53,965 nucleotides of DNA from Allomyces macrogynus ATCC 38327 (GCA_000151295.1 GG745331.1:1934621-1988585); one strand, 5' to 3'; shown: positions 44,021 to 53,965, counted from the first letter of the stretch. Notes: generated from the sequence alone by a model not told the origin. Translations and numbers: made by a program.

Positions 44021-45156
44021 GATGCGCGCTACTTTCCTGATCCTCTACCTTGCGGCGCTGCTCGCACTGCTCGTGCCGTCGGCCACAACTGCGTTCACGA
44101 CCAAGGCCGCAACCGCGGCGACGCAGCAGGAACTGCGCGATGCCGGAAGCTGCTCGCGCCCGAGCTCAAGAAGTTTGTTCGAAAAGGAGATGGGCGAGCG
44201 GCAGGCCAAGCAGCTGCATGTGATCATGACCATGGAGGCTGACGACGACGAGGAGGCACGGCTCAAGTCGGCGGCCGTGGCGGCGCCGAGTGCGTTCGGG
44301 GCGGTGACGGGGCCCGATTTGCAGGAGATCAAGGACGCAGCCGTGTTTTCGGAGAGTGCCTACTGTGGTTGGGCGAGCACGTTGGCGACGTGGAGTTGCA
44401 GTGCCAAGACGTGCGGAAGGTATTGTCGATGCTGTTTTCGGTTCCCCGCTCGCCGCAATACCTGGTGGACAACATGACTGACGACGGCTTCTCGATTTTG
44501 ATCGATTCATAGCACCGCCGCCAAGGGCACGACGCAGGTCCAGTACCTTGCGGGCAAGACCAACGCCGGTTACGTCGCCTACAACGCTGCGCGCAACACA
44601 GTCATGGTTGCTTTCCGCGGGTCGTCGAACGTTGCGAACTGAATCGGCAACCTCGAGTTTGGCAAGACCACCTCCCCGTTCACGGTCCCGACCAAAAGAT
44701 CACCTACCCGTTCACGGTCCCGACCACGTTCAAGTCCAAGCCCAAGGTGCACAAGGGCTTTGTCGATGCCGACAACGAAGGGCGCCCAATTCTTTTGCAG
44801 GCGATCGCGATAGCCAAGTCGCGGTCCCCAAACGGCCAAGATCACGATCACGGGTCATTCGCTCGGCGGAGCCCTTGCGACACTGGCTGCTGCCGATCTC
44901 GCCGCGTCGGGCGTGGTCGCAGCGTCGCGAGTGCAGCTGACCGTGTTCGACTCCGCGTGTCGGTACGAGCGAATTTTCGGACCTCGTCGGGTCGCTCAAC
45001 TTGGCCCGTGTCGCGCGTTACGTCGAGGATAACGACATTGCGTCGCACCTGCCGCCCACGTTCCTCGGTTTCGAGCACATTGTTGGCGAAAAGTACCAGC
45101 GTTCCGGGACTGTTGATCATGATCATGTTGCCGCTTGCGTTTCTTGTTCGCTCTAA
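44021..45156 (+). pseudogene. Secreted class 3 lipase, degenerate
   Basis: The start MRATFLILYLAALLALLVPSATTAF is a clear signal peptide. A 93-nt intron (44420-44512) joins SAKTCGS to TAAKGTTQVQYL. Alpha/beta-hydrolase lipase features are visible: GYVAYNAARNTVMVAFRGSSN, the nucleophile elbow GHSLGGALATLAAADLA, and GTSEFSDLVGSLNLARVARYVEDNDIASHLPP. The gene is broken several ways. TGA replaces the conserved Trp after SSNVAN (44640-44642). A 20-bp block is repeated with 32-nt period (44675-44694 and 44707-44726), shifting frame. At least two more frame changes lie before and after the elbow. The C-terminal catalytic His is not recognisable. Several independent lesions point to true decay rather than a single base-calling error. 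Confidence 0.8.
44675..44726 (+). repeat. 20-bp direct duplication, 32-nt period, inside the lipase pseudogene
   Basis: CCCGTTCACGGTCCCGACCA occurs at 44675-44694 and again at 44707-44726. The 32-nt period is not a multiple of three, so if it arose by tandem duplication it would itself have broken the reading frame. Confidence 0.85.
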
Positions 45157-45371
45157 ATTTGAACGGGTTCGTTTGCGCAGGTGTCATTTGAAAGACTCAA
45201 CTGGACCGTTGCACAACTTCGGCCTCGTCTCCCTCCCCTCATGATGCCGTTGTCGTTCAACGACGAAAAATGGGTGGAGAAGAACGAGAGTAGGCCGAAG
45301 TCGTCAGAGAAGTCAAATATACGGGGTGATGGGTCTACAAACTGGCTACATTATGGAGCAAGGGCAGCGAC

Positions 45372-46519
45372 CTAATCGCGATCCTTCATCAACATGGCAG
45401 CAACACCCGACTCTTCTTCCTCCAGGTTGAGATCGGCCAGCTGGTCGAGCTCCTCTTCCGTGAACAGCGTTGGATCGACACTCTCGTCGTCTATTGGTGG
45501 TGGGGATAAACGGAACGTGAGGGTGCTGGTCGGTTTCGCAGTTAATAAACTCCAACAACGTACCGTCGCCCATATACCCGGCGTCGGACGTGACGAGCGT
45601 CTTGTCAGTCTCGAACAGCTGGCGACCCGTCAGCCGCACACCGGCCGCGGCACCGGCCCCACGACGACTGCCCGTCCCGGAAGCCGCCGCCTCTTCGGCC
45701 GCTTTCGCCTTGGCGGTCATTTCCTTGTCGAAATCAGCCTTCCACGCCAGGAATCGCTCACGCGTCACGGGCGTGCCGTGGAATTTCGCCTGATCGGCGG
45801 CTTCCTCGCGTGCGATACGTTCAGCCTCGGCGGCATGGAACGCGTCCACCTTGGTGCGTGCGAGTTCGGCCATTTTCTCGCGCATCGCGGCTACGACCGC
45901 GTAGACGACCACCTCGCCGGCGAGCGACGCGGCTTGTACATTTGCCTCGTTGAGCAGAGCGGCACCCTCGACTTCTTCGCTCATGTAGAGCGGGTTGTCC
46001 TCGTCGTCGTCGTCCTCGCCCGCGTCCTCGTCGTAGTCGCTATCGTCGTCCTCCTCGTCATGGCTGTTGTCCGAGGGGAGCGTTGGCCGATCGCGTGAAA
46101 CGGAAAAGGTCGGGGCCAAGTTCGGGTAGTCCTCGGGGATCTCGACGGTCAAGTAGAGGCGCCCTGAGGCAGCATAATTTGACGTCAATGGGAGCACGAG
46201 TTTGGCACGCGCCGCGGTGGAGAGCAGGTGATGTTTGGAAGATCGTACAGGTGCGGCGAATGTAGTCCTCCTCGTGCGGCAGCAGGCCCGTATAGGCGTC
46301 GTCGTCTGGATGGACGAGCACGGCGTAGTGGCGGAAATTGTCGGGCTCGAGCTCTGGCAGCGTGAAGACAAGCCCGCGGGTGGAGTGATCGCGTCAGGTT
46401 CGTTGAAGCGTGCGTGCGGATCGCGGTTGGGTCGGCCGGTCATTACCGATAAACTCCTCGAAGAAGATGCTCTTGAGCACGTCGACTTCATTTTGCTGTT
46501 CCGTTTCGTAGTCGTCCAT
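45372..46519 (-). CDS. GIR2: RWD-domain protein RWDD1/GIR2 (DFRP2-like), one-base break
   Basis: Exons 46447-46519, 45564-46353 and 45372-45490 (introns 93 and 73 nt). MDDYETEQQNEVDVLKSIF and LVLPLTSNYAASGRLYLTVEIPEDYP form the RWD domain. After an acidic stretch come the RWDD1/Gir2 hallmarks: DQAKFHGTPVTRERFLAWKADFDKEM, LTGRQLFETD and SVDPTLFTEEELDQLADLNLEEEES. These proteins bind and stabilise DRG-family GTPases and link to Gcn1, so they act on translating ribosomes. Frame changes once within the RWD domain near a three-T run on plus (46234-46236). Removing one base gives 327 codons including the stop. No AG acceptor exists there, so an intron is ruled out; an assembly insertion is likely. 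Exon 2 start (AG at 46354-46355) is the least certain junction. Confidence 0.82.
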
Positions 46520-46881
46520 TCTGGTGGAAGGGCTCGGGTTCGCGCTCGGTGGGCCGTGGCGCGGCGTTTTGTCGCGAGATCAGCGGCGAGGACGGGTTCG
46601 GCTGCACGGCAACGTGTTCACGGCGTGCTGTCGTCGCTGGATTGCGCTGCTGCCTTTGCCTTGATCCAAACGGAATCGAATCGCGGGGGGTCAGAAGACA
46701 GGAGATTTTGGAGCGAAGTGGTCGCTTTGGCGTGTCACGTGTGACGGTGGAGCACTTGGGTCGACTCCTCCACAAAACGTCGTTCAAGAAGATCAAGCAC
46801 CTCGACGTTAACAAGAACAACTGCCGCCGCGCCAACGACGACGACGCCAGACTTGCAGCAATACTCGCCGTTGATCTTGCC
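46520..46881. promoter_or_regulatory. Divergent promoter, GIR2 / ARMC2-like gene
   Basis: 362 bases between outward-facing starts. CACGTG lies at 46736-46741 within the near-palindrome GTGTCACGTGTGAC, a bHLH-type site about 145 bp upstream of the ARMC2 start. No complete X-box is visible here although ARMC2 is a flagellar gene. Confidence 0.45.
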
Positions 46882-49345
46882 ATGGCCGACCTAACCCGTG
46901 CCGCGCGCTCACGCGCGGGCCGCACCTTGACTGCCACGACCTCGACTATTCCGTCCCTGCCGCCGCTTGGCGCGCCGCGCACTGCCGCCCGCCCGGAGCG
47001 ATCGTCCAACAACGGCACCAACTCTTCCAGTTCCATTCTTGCCAAGAAGGCGTCGGCTCTCTCCGACAGCGGCATCGATATATTGACCCTTGGCTCGACC
47101 GCGACTCCAACGCCGCCACCACGCTCTCCACCATCTGCCCCAGCTTCTGCGGCCGCAGCACAGCCTTCGCCACCCAACCACGCCCCGACGCGCTCTCTCA
47201 AGCGGCCCACGCGACCAATTACGCCCGCCGTCTGGCTTCAGCAGCAGAACGGAAGCGCGGCTCGAACGGCACCCGTACCGCCGGCCACGGACCGTCGACC
47301 CGGATCGCGGCTCTCTCTCAAATCTACGGCGCGTCTGTTGACCTCGCTGGGACCACCTGCTGCCCCACGCAACTTGGCACCTCTGCCAGCGACACCGCCC
47401 TCGTCGCGAACGGCCGCACCCGCGTCGGCCGCATCTACGGCCTCTTCCACGACCACCACGTCGTCGACCAGCACTTCTTCCTCGTCCTCATCCTCCTCGT
47501 CGAACAGTTTCCGCCGTCTCATTTGTGACCTCGACCTTTCACTGCGCTCGGCTGCGTCATACCCTCCCACGTCGGCGACCAGCTTGGGTGAGGACCGTCG
47601 ACGTGTTCTCGACGATGCTGCGATTGTTTCTGCCAACTTGCGGCAGGCGCTCGCGAACCCGGTTCATCTCTCGACAGCAGCGCTCGCGCACGTCACAACC
47701 GCGTTACCCATTTTGGGACGCGGGCTCGCGCTAGCACACGAGTCGCCGGGCCATGCGCCGCTTCTTGCTCAACTCGCTCGAATTCTGGCCGCGATTGCCG
47801 ACGACCCGCGCAGCACATCCGCGCTCGTGGCTCACGCCGATGTGCTCCACCGGATTGCCGCAGTTGCACTTGCTGTGCGGGACGGGGAGCCGAGCACGTC
47901 GGATTGGATGGTCAGAGTGCGCTTGCTCTACGTGCTCGGCAACGTCACGGAGCAAGTCGAACCGGTTGCCGAGGGCTCCGGCACGACGCCCATTGCTGTC
48001 TTGAAACCGTTTGTCTCGGATACGGTGGCGTTGCTCGTGCGGTCTGTGTCGCGCTACGCCGAGTGTGTGAGGCTCGGAGAGACCGCCGGCGGTAGTGCCG
48101 TGTCGGGAAGGAAAGACGAAGCCGGAGCAGACGATGGGCCGCTCGAGCGCATCGAGTTGACGCAGGACGTGCTGATCAAGGTATGAGTTGAGTTGCCCGA
48201 CACGATCAATTTTACGTGATTGTTGGCTGACGCGGCGATTCCCGAATCAAAGATTGTCCGGCTCCTGGCCAATGTCTTGCAAGCGCGCTCTCTCGGGCCC
48301 ACCCTGACGAGCGATCCGCGCCTTCTCGGCATTCTCGACGCGCTCGATCTCACTCTCTTACCTCGCGGCTACGACGCGAGCATGTCAGTTGAACCCGACC
48401 CAACGACCGAGGAGCTTCAAGTCAACTTGCTCTTGCTTCTCAACAACATCACCTTCTACCAGCACTCGAGCAACGTGCTCCTGGCCGTACCGGACGCGGC
48501 CACGACGGGATCACCATCACCGCGACTCGTCCCGCTGCTCGTGTACGCGCTCGCGTCGGCGACGCACCCCGAAGTGCAGGCTGAGGCGCTCGCCGTCCTG
48601 GCCAATGTCATGCGCGTGTCGAAACTTGCGCGAGCGGCGGTCAAGGAAAACGTGTCAACAGCTCTCGTCGCGCTCTTGGATGCCGCCGACCCAATGGTGC
48701 TGCTTCCGCTGTGCGGCACGTGGCTCAACCTCATCGCGAGTCGCAGCAAGGGGGCCGGTGCGACCATGGTGGCAAGCCTGACTGCGGATCCCGACGTGGT
48801 CGAGCGGTGCTTTTTTCATCTCGATCCAAGCCATATCATGCAATCGGTAATCGGTGCCTAACCGTGAGATCACGGTGCCCGTGTAGGATCCTGGATATTG
48901 CCTCGGTCGCCGTCGAGCACGGCCACGACAAGCTCCTCGCGACGTGGTGCCAGCTCGTGCTCACCATGCGCGCGGTGCAGCCCGACTGGACGATTTCGTG
49001 GGCGCAGCGCGACGAGCTGCAAGCGTGTCTCGACGAGGCGTCGCGTACGTGCCTTCTATCCCGTCTCCTCTTCGACAATACCGTGCTCACTGTAATGTTC
49101 CCGTCGTGTTCTGTGCAGACAAGGGCATGGCTTTCGACTTGCTCGAAACGGTATTGAACTCGATGATGATCACTGACGAGGAGGAGGGGGCCGACACACT
49201 TGGCGAGGACGATATGGACGATGATGGCAGCGGTGATCTCCAGGAGTTGCCAAGCCCGGCATCGCTCGGGTCGGCCAACTGCAGCGCCGTGGAGCGCGAG
49301 CTGGCGCGTCTCGGCGCGTTCGTGGTGCAGAGGAGCTGCGACTAA
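46882..49345 (+). CDS. ARMC2: ARMC2-like armadillo protein (flagellar radial-spoke assembly)
   Basis: Four exons, 46882-48180, 48253-48806, 48887-49044 and 49119-49345 (introns 72, 80 and 74 nt), encode 745 residues. The first 210 residues are Ser/Pro/Ala-rich and disordered. Armadillo helices follow: GHAPLLAQLARILAAIADD, VRLLYVLGNVTEQVE, QDVLIK-IVRLLANVLQ, EELQVNLLLLLNNITFYQHS, EVQAEALAVLANVMRVSKLAR and LLPLCGTWLNLIAS. The order DVLIK...RLLANV, LLNNITFY, PEVQAEA.VLAN matches ARMC2, an adaptor that carries radial spoke complexes into the flagellum in Chlamydomonas and sperm. Intron 2 uses donor GTGCTT with CCTAAC branch and restores VERILDIASVAVEHG. The identification rests on repeat layout, not a unique motif; another ARM protein is possible. 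Confidence 0.68.
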
Positions 49346-50129
49346 ATGGATCTGGTGCGGTCGGACTGGCTCGGCTGGCGGGACCACGTCGCGTGGGGCC
49401 GGGGTGTGCATGGCGACTTTGGAATCTGTGCCAATACTACATCTCTCAGTTGGGCAGGGTGACCATGAAATCCTCAATGCTAACACGTTCTTTTTTTCTT
49501 TCTTCGTTCCTGTTACGCTCCCGTCGCGTCCTCACGCTCGTTTAAACGCACGGCTCGCCAAGCTGCAACGCCAAGATTGATTGCTGACGGCCTTGCTGTC
49601 AGGAAAAAACAAATCAGGGGAGAAACGCGACTGGGAGCACGGGACCGGCCTCGGCTTCTCGATGCTGGGCGGCTGGCGCGTGCCGTTCGCCCCTCTCCCA
49701 GCTTGGCTCTTTAAATATGACGCGGTGCTCCCCGCATTCGCTCTGTTCGCCACGCTCGCCAGCTGCAACGCTCACCGCTTGAGCACGCAAGTCGTTGCTG
49801 CAGCCTCGTGCCAGTCTTGACCGTCGCCACCGCCATCATCTCAAGCGCGACTTGCTGCAACTCTTGACCGTCGGCGACACGCGCATTTTCCGGCCATCAA
49901 CTCCACGCTGGGTCCGGCGGCTGACGATTTGGTCGTGGCAACCATCAACGGCCATCCGCTGCAAGCACGCCCACTCGACACGACGCGCTTCGCAAGTCGC
50001 TGCATGCCGCTCATCCGCTGCAACGCTCCGTAAACACTGCCGCTCCGGCAGTCCCGAACACGACAAGCTTGCCCGGTCACTTGTTGGCTCCTGCATCTTC
50101 TCCGAATCCATCAATCGCAAGCCTCCACC
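49346..50129. promoter_or_regulatory. Intergenic, promoter of zinc-ribbon gene
   Basis: 784 bases. A TTTAAATAT element at 49710-49718 is TATA-like but 410 bp from the next start codon. Open frames here show no domain; an undetected 5' exon is possible. Confidence 0.35.
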
Positions 50130-50593
50130 ATGTGCATCTGTGCGTACCTGCTCACGACGAGAAGTTTTCCCGCAATCCCCCGCAAGCATGAACTGACCTG
50201 TATCGCATCGTCACTTGCCACTCTCTCCATCCTGAATTTCCAGTCAGCGGCAGCACAACCATTGAGAGGCTCGACCACCCGCAGCAGTACACGTGTCCTA
50301 TGTGCCACGCGCAGGCATCGGTGATCCTCACGCGCAAGATCTCGTCCATTGCGCTGTGCGGCATGCCGCTCGGTAGCCCCAAGGCCGGTGGACCCGTGTG
50401 GCGGTGCACGGCATGTCCATGGGCTGGTCCCGTTGTCGATGGTGCCGCGACTGCAGCAGTTGCTGCCGCGCAAGCCAAGGGTGTCGCGCCCAAGACGCCG
50501 CAGCCCGCACAAGGAACGGACCCGCGCAACGCGGCGCCCTCGGCGGGCGCACCGCTCGTCCTCCAGGATGATGCGTACGCGGTTGGGGTCTAA
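50130..50593 (+). CDS. Small zinc-ribbon protein with 10-nt first exon
   Basis: Exon 50130-50139 (ATGTGCATCT) and exon 50244-50593, joined over a 104-nt intron (GTGCGT...TTCCAG, phase 1), encode 119 residues starting MCIFSGSTTIERLDHP. Two CxxC pairs are visible, CPMC in QQYTCPMCHAQ and CTAC in VWRCTACPWAG, forming a probable four-Cys zinc ribbon with intervening SIALCGMPLG. The C-terminus is Ala/Pro-rich and disordered. I do not recognise a named family. The zinc ribbon suggests nucleic-acid or protein binding. The tiny first exon is supported by good splice sites and the short start; a different, longer 5' end is conceivable. Confidence 0.6.
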
Positions 50594-51847
50594 GGACCAG
50601 CACTCGCTCGCGAGTTTGATGTGGAGCACGGACCCCGAGGTGGTACTGGTCCGTGCGATTTTCGCGGCCAATCTGACCTGAGCCCGGCGTGTTTTGGCTC
50701 GAGTGTCGGCCGCGCATGTATATTATCGTTGTACCGAAAGTATCAATTTGATGTGCGCTTCCAACCAGTACATCACGGGCAAAGAGTGTCTTATTCGGTG
50801 ATTTTCCACCATCGTTGTGATGTCCGTTGCTTGGATCGATCATTGTCCATTGCCCTCGCCAGCACCTCGTGGTGCTGCGATGTGCCTATTCCTTCTCTTG
50901 AATGGGCAAACTCGACCGAACTGTGATCAGGAGAAAACGCATGGATCAAGCATGTCGAAAAAGCTGCACAAAGAACCTCGTGTTAAACCCCGTGTGACTC
51001 CACTAGACATGGCACAACCTGGCGCCTGCCCTCCCAACCTGTTCGTCCTCCATGATCAGGAAAGAAACGAGGGAAAGTAGAATAACAAGGGAAAGAAAAA
51101 CGCTTCTCGACGCGGTTAAAACCAGAGAACCCCAAAGCCAGAGCAGGTGTCCCCCCTTTCTCGCCGCGGGCGGGAGACACACCTTGCACCACCCGTGTTG
51201 GCTCGGGCTCGGACAAGACACATCATCCCTCGTCGGCAGGACTGTCAGGAGACAGGCCAGACGACTCGGGCAATGGACATTTCATGCTCTGCCGCACCAC
51301 GCCAACAACAACGACGAGCATCGCAACCCCTCGCGACCACCGAGGGCGCTGGACTTGAAACCGGATCTGCACCGGAGAAAACATGTTTCAACGCCACAGC
51401 AGGTCGCGCTTGCAACTCGTGTCGTGGTCGCCCAGGCAGTACAGGAGGTGGATAATGCCCCCTCTACCGTTGTCGAACAAACCTCACGCGCGCTCTCCGA
51501 CCAACGAAATGGATTATGCTTTCCTCGCCCATCCCAGACCCGCTTGCACCACACCGTCGCGCGCCGCCGCGCCCACCATCCGGCGGCTCGCGGCGCTTAC
51601 CCGCACGCTCAGTGGCGACACGAGAATGTGCACCTTGACGCGTTTTGCTCAAGGAAAGTCGCGTTCAAGTGCCCTATAAGTTCGACGTCTCGGATGGTGA
51701 CTTGCTCACGCTCTCGAATCTGACCGCGGCGCGAAACGACGGCGTCGGCACCAGTTTCCTGTGCGGTCCACGACTTAGCACGCCCTGATACCCCCAGCCA
51801 GCACGATACTTGCTCGCACGACCTCAAGCTTGATCAACACGACAACG
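50594..51847. other. Long intergenic region before the GDSL pair
   Basis: About 1.25 kb. The first half (50700-51120) is AT-richer, with A-rich runs near 51060-51120. No reading frame shows a domain on either strand. The last 70 bases before 51848 look like a 5' leader. Confidence 0.4.
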
Positions 51848-53121
51848 ATGGCCGCCAGAATTGCTCCTCGCCGGCCGCACAACCTCGTCGTGCTGCTCGC
51901 TGCACTCCTGGGCTGTGTGGCGGCGGGTTTGGTCACGGTTGCCTCACCCGTACCCGCTGCGGCCGAGTCGACGCTGCTCGACGAGCTGCTGGGCCCCAAC
52001 ACGCACTTTGATTCGATTGTCACGTTTGGCGACTCGATGTCAGATAATGGCAACACGTGGAAACTCACGAACCAGACGTGGCCGCTCGCTCCGTTTGACC
52101 ACGGCCGGTTCTCGGATGGCCCGGGTACGTGGGTGCATTCAATGTGGACTTCGACGTGGCGCGTGATGCTGATCCTTATACATCCTGTTTTCAGTTTGGG
52201 TCGAACACTTGGCGGGCATGCTGGCCGATGCAGGCAAGCCGGCGCTGCCGCTGCGCAATTTGGCGTATGGCGGTGCCACGACCTCGAACGCGTTCATTCA
52301 AGGGTACTCGGGCCCCAAGGAGGACGTACCGGTGCCGTCGGTGCAGGACCAGCTGGCCAGGTTTGCCAAGGAGCGCGCGCAGACGGGTGCCGACAAGTTT
52401 GGCCGCACGCTCTACACGGTGTGGGCAGGGGGTACGCGACGTTTTTCAATCTTGCGGTGCGCTTCACCAGTTGCTGGCAACTGATCGCGCTGCTCTTGGT
52501 CGCGTCGTAGGCAACGACATTTACTACTTTGGCAAGAACAGCAAGATCCTCAACCCGGTCAAGCTGGCCGGGAGCATTATGGACGCGGTCACGGCGATTG
52601 ACGCGCTGCACGCGCAGGACAAGCCCACGAACCCGGCGTGTCTCGGCCACCACCGCATCCTCGTCATGACCGTGCCGCCGCTGTCCAAGGTGCCGGCGAT
52701 GCGCACGCAGTCGCCGCTGATTCGCGCGGCCATCACTGCGCAAACGGCGTTGACCAACCTCGACCTCGGCGCGCGCATTTTTGCCTACAATGCCGGCCGT
52801 GTGCTGCGCGGGCAGCGCACGACTGTGACGCTCGTTGATGTGACGCCGTTCATGGAGGCCCTGGCCGCGTCCCCTGCTTCGTTTGGCCTGCCGACGCCGC
52901 AGCCTGGGTTTGGTGGCGCCGAGGACCTGTGTGTCGTGATCACAGACCCGGTCGCACCCAAGTACACGGTGTGCCCGGACCCACAGGCGCATATTTTTTA
53001 TGACACGTTCCACCTGACGTCAGGCGTCCAGGCCAAGCTCGCGCGCGTGGTGGCGACGGCGCTGGGCAAGGTCGATGTGCCTTCGACGGTCGCGAACCTC
53101 AAGGTGGAGACGGGCAACTAG
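51848..53121 (+). CDS. Secreted GDSL/SGNH esterase-lipase, copy 1
   Basis: Three exons, 51848-52124, 52195-52431 and 52511-53121 (introns 70 and 79 nt, both phase 1), encode 374 residues. The N-terminus MAARIAPRRPHNLVVLLAALLGC is a signal peptide. SGNH blocks: I FGDSMSDNGNT (catalytic Ser), II NLAYGGATT (Gly), III VWAGGNDIYYF (Asn), V YDTFHLT (catalytic Asp and His). The family hydrolyses ester bonds in lipids or acetylated polysaccharides outside the cell; plant-pathogen and saprobic fungi secrete many. Block III is split by intron 2 and rebuilt by splicing. All catalytic residues are intact. A second gene of the same type starts 632 bp downstream, indicating tandem duplication. Confidence 0.93.
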
Positions 53122-53752
53122 ACGACGAACAGCGACGTGGAGAGATGCGCAGCAAGCCGGCGCCGGCCGCGACGAGTTTGCTGATCCGTGACCATTTTGC
53201 TGATCCGTGACCATTTTGAGCGTGGCGACCAGTGTCCCATCAAGGAAATAGAGGATTGCTTATTGCGTTGCGTCGTTCCCCTCGCTTTGCCCCGCGGTTC
53301 CCCTGTCCCGTGCCGCGGCGCTCCACCCTTGCTGGCTGAGCGGGCGCATCGCGGTGCCGTCGACATTCTGTCGTTCCTGGTGGAGCGTCTCGCAGGGACT
53401 CGCAGGCGGTGTGGAGGCGCGTCGTCTTGAATCTGGTCTGCGAACCGGGCTGAGTCTCTCTGCTGAGCGAGCTGGCTGAGCGCCGCTTGCACAGGCAGGC
53501 GCCTCCTTTTGCCAGCAGTTCGGGCGCGCCACCAGACAAGTTCACTGCGGCCTATCGACCAACGTTTCTCCCCACTCACCCCTCTCTCCACCCCTCGACA
53601 GACGTCGCGCCGCGCAAACCACCCCCGCGCTCCATTTGCGACGACTTGCTGTCGGCCGCACGCTCTTGCAACTTGCTGCACGCCGGCCGCCTCGACACCC
53701 GACAACCGCGACCGACCAACCGCCAAGCCATCCATTACCAACCGCTGCGATC
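53122..53752. promoter_or_regulatory. Intergenic between the two GDSL genes
   Basis: 631 bases: 3' UTR of copy 1 and promoter of copy 2. It contains the tandem 19-bp repeat listed separately. The 150 bases before copy 2 are C-rich, pyrimidine-biased leader sequence. Confidence 0.4.
53180..53217 (+). repeat. Two tandem copies of a 19-bp unit
   Basis: GCTGATCCGTGACCATTTT is repeated exactly twice, head to tail, 59 bases after the copy 1 stop codon. It may be a recent slippage event in the 3' UTR. Confidence 0.9.
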
Positions 53753-53965
53753 ATGATCCAGTCTGCGCCTTCCCAGCGGTCGACCCCGCAATGGTCGAGC
53801 GTGCTCGCTCCGGCCGTGCTCTGCGCGCTGCTCGCTGCGACCACCGTGCTCGCTGCACCCGTGCCGGTGCCCGTGCAGGTCACGGCCGACGGGTGGATCT
53901 CGGGCCAGACGCCCGGTCTCGCGAACCCGTGGAGCCGCTTTGAGCGTGTCGTCTCGTTTGGCGAC
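53753..53965 (+). CDS. Secreted GDSL/SGNH esterase-lipase, copy 2 (cut by window end)
   Basis: 71 codons before the window ends. A signal peptide (SSVLAPAVLCALLAATTVLAAPVPVPV) is followed by NPWSRFERVVSFGD, the start of SGNH block I, aligned with FDSIVTFGDS in the upstream copy. The spacer between signal peptide and block I differs in sequence, so the duplication is not very recent or the N-terminus evolves fast. Catalytic residues beyond the GD lie outside the window. Confidence 0.8.
   Translation, partial: MIQSAPSQRSTPQWSSVLAPAVLCALLAATTVLAAPVPVPVQVTADGWISGQTPGLANPWSRFERVVSFGD

Noticed and set aside
44640..44642. TGA read as tryptophan (alternative genetic code) because it replaces a conserved Trp in the lipase
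   Set aside because: Many intact genes here (CorA, elongin C, FCF2, NDUFA12) end precisely at TGA where the family ends, so TGA is a normal stop.

Overview
This window is nuclear DNA from a zoosporic, early-diverging fungus. A Blastocladiomycota-like organism (Allomyces/Catenaria type) is the best guess. Evidence: GC-rich sequence; densely packed genes on both strands; about 45 short spliceosomal introns (mostly 50-100 nt, a few of 130-263 nt) with donors usually GTACG or GTGCG and branch sites like CTAAC/CTGAC; fungal-type gene content; and features lost from Dikarya but kept in flagellated fungi, namely an ARMC2-like axoneme assembly factor, an EVH1 (Ena/VASP-type) domain and an E2F-like site in front of ORC1. 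I see no tRNA, rRNA, CRISPR array, intact transposon or viral gene. Exon coordinates were worked out by hand from splice signals and family conservation.

Layout. 1-3130: 5' part of an EVH1 protein, then an AT-richer gene-poor stretch with a Sel1-repeat relic. 3131-5387: a C6orf136/DUF2358-like mitochondrial protein (two frame breaks) and a small GPI-anchored Ser/Asn-rich surface protein. 6736-10547: a large low-complexity protein with beta-trefoil-like blocks. 11101-15179: DHX37/Dhr1 helicase. 15467-18630: CIA2B (cytosolic Fe-S assembly), an orphan mitochondrial protein, and ATP synthase gamma. 19246-23035: an orphan coiled-coil protein and a CorA-type Mg transporter. 23448-28700: a Yippee protein, a ubiquitin-specific protease and ORC1. 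29215-34278: a promethin/LDAF1-like membrane protein and BMS1. 34742-38422: RRP15, NDUFA12, elongin C and FCF2. 38827-43391: a PIG-X/PBN1-like protein (interrupted) and a C1-reticulon-dysferlin (Pex30-like) protein. 44021-49345: a class 3 lipase pseudogene, RWDD1/GIR2 and ARMC2. 50130-53965: a small zinc-ribbon protein and a tandem pair of secreted GDSL hydrolases, the second cut by the window end.

Themes. Four nucleolar ribosome-assembly genes (DHX37, BMS1, RRP15, FCF2) lie within about 27 kb. Mitochondrial (ATP3, NDUFA12), replication (ORC1), GPI-anchor, lipid-droplet/peroxisome and secreted-esterase genes fill the rest. Many neighbours are divergent pairs sharing promoters of 240-440 bp. 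Several otherwise conserved genes carry isolated single-base frame breaks, mostly at homopolymers. That looks more like assembly error than decay, except for the class 3 lipase, which has several independent lesions. I found no convincing undescribed multi-gene system. The most unusual items are the C1-Pex30 fusion, the unrecognised beta-trefoil-like protein, ORC1 without a BAH domain but with an E2F-like promoter site, and a perfect RFX X-box upstream of BMS1.
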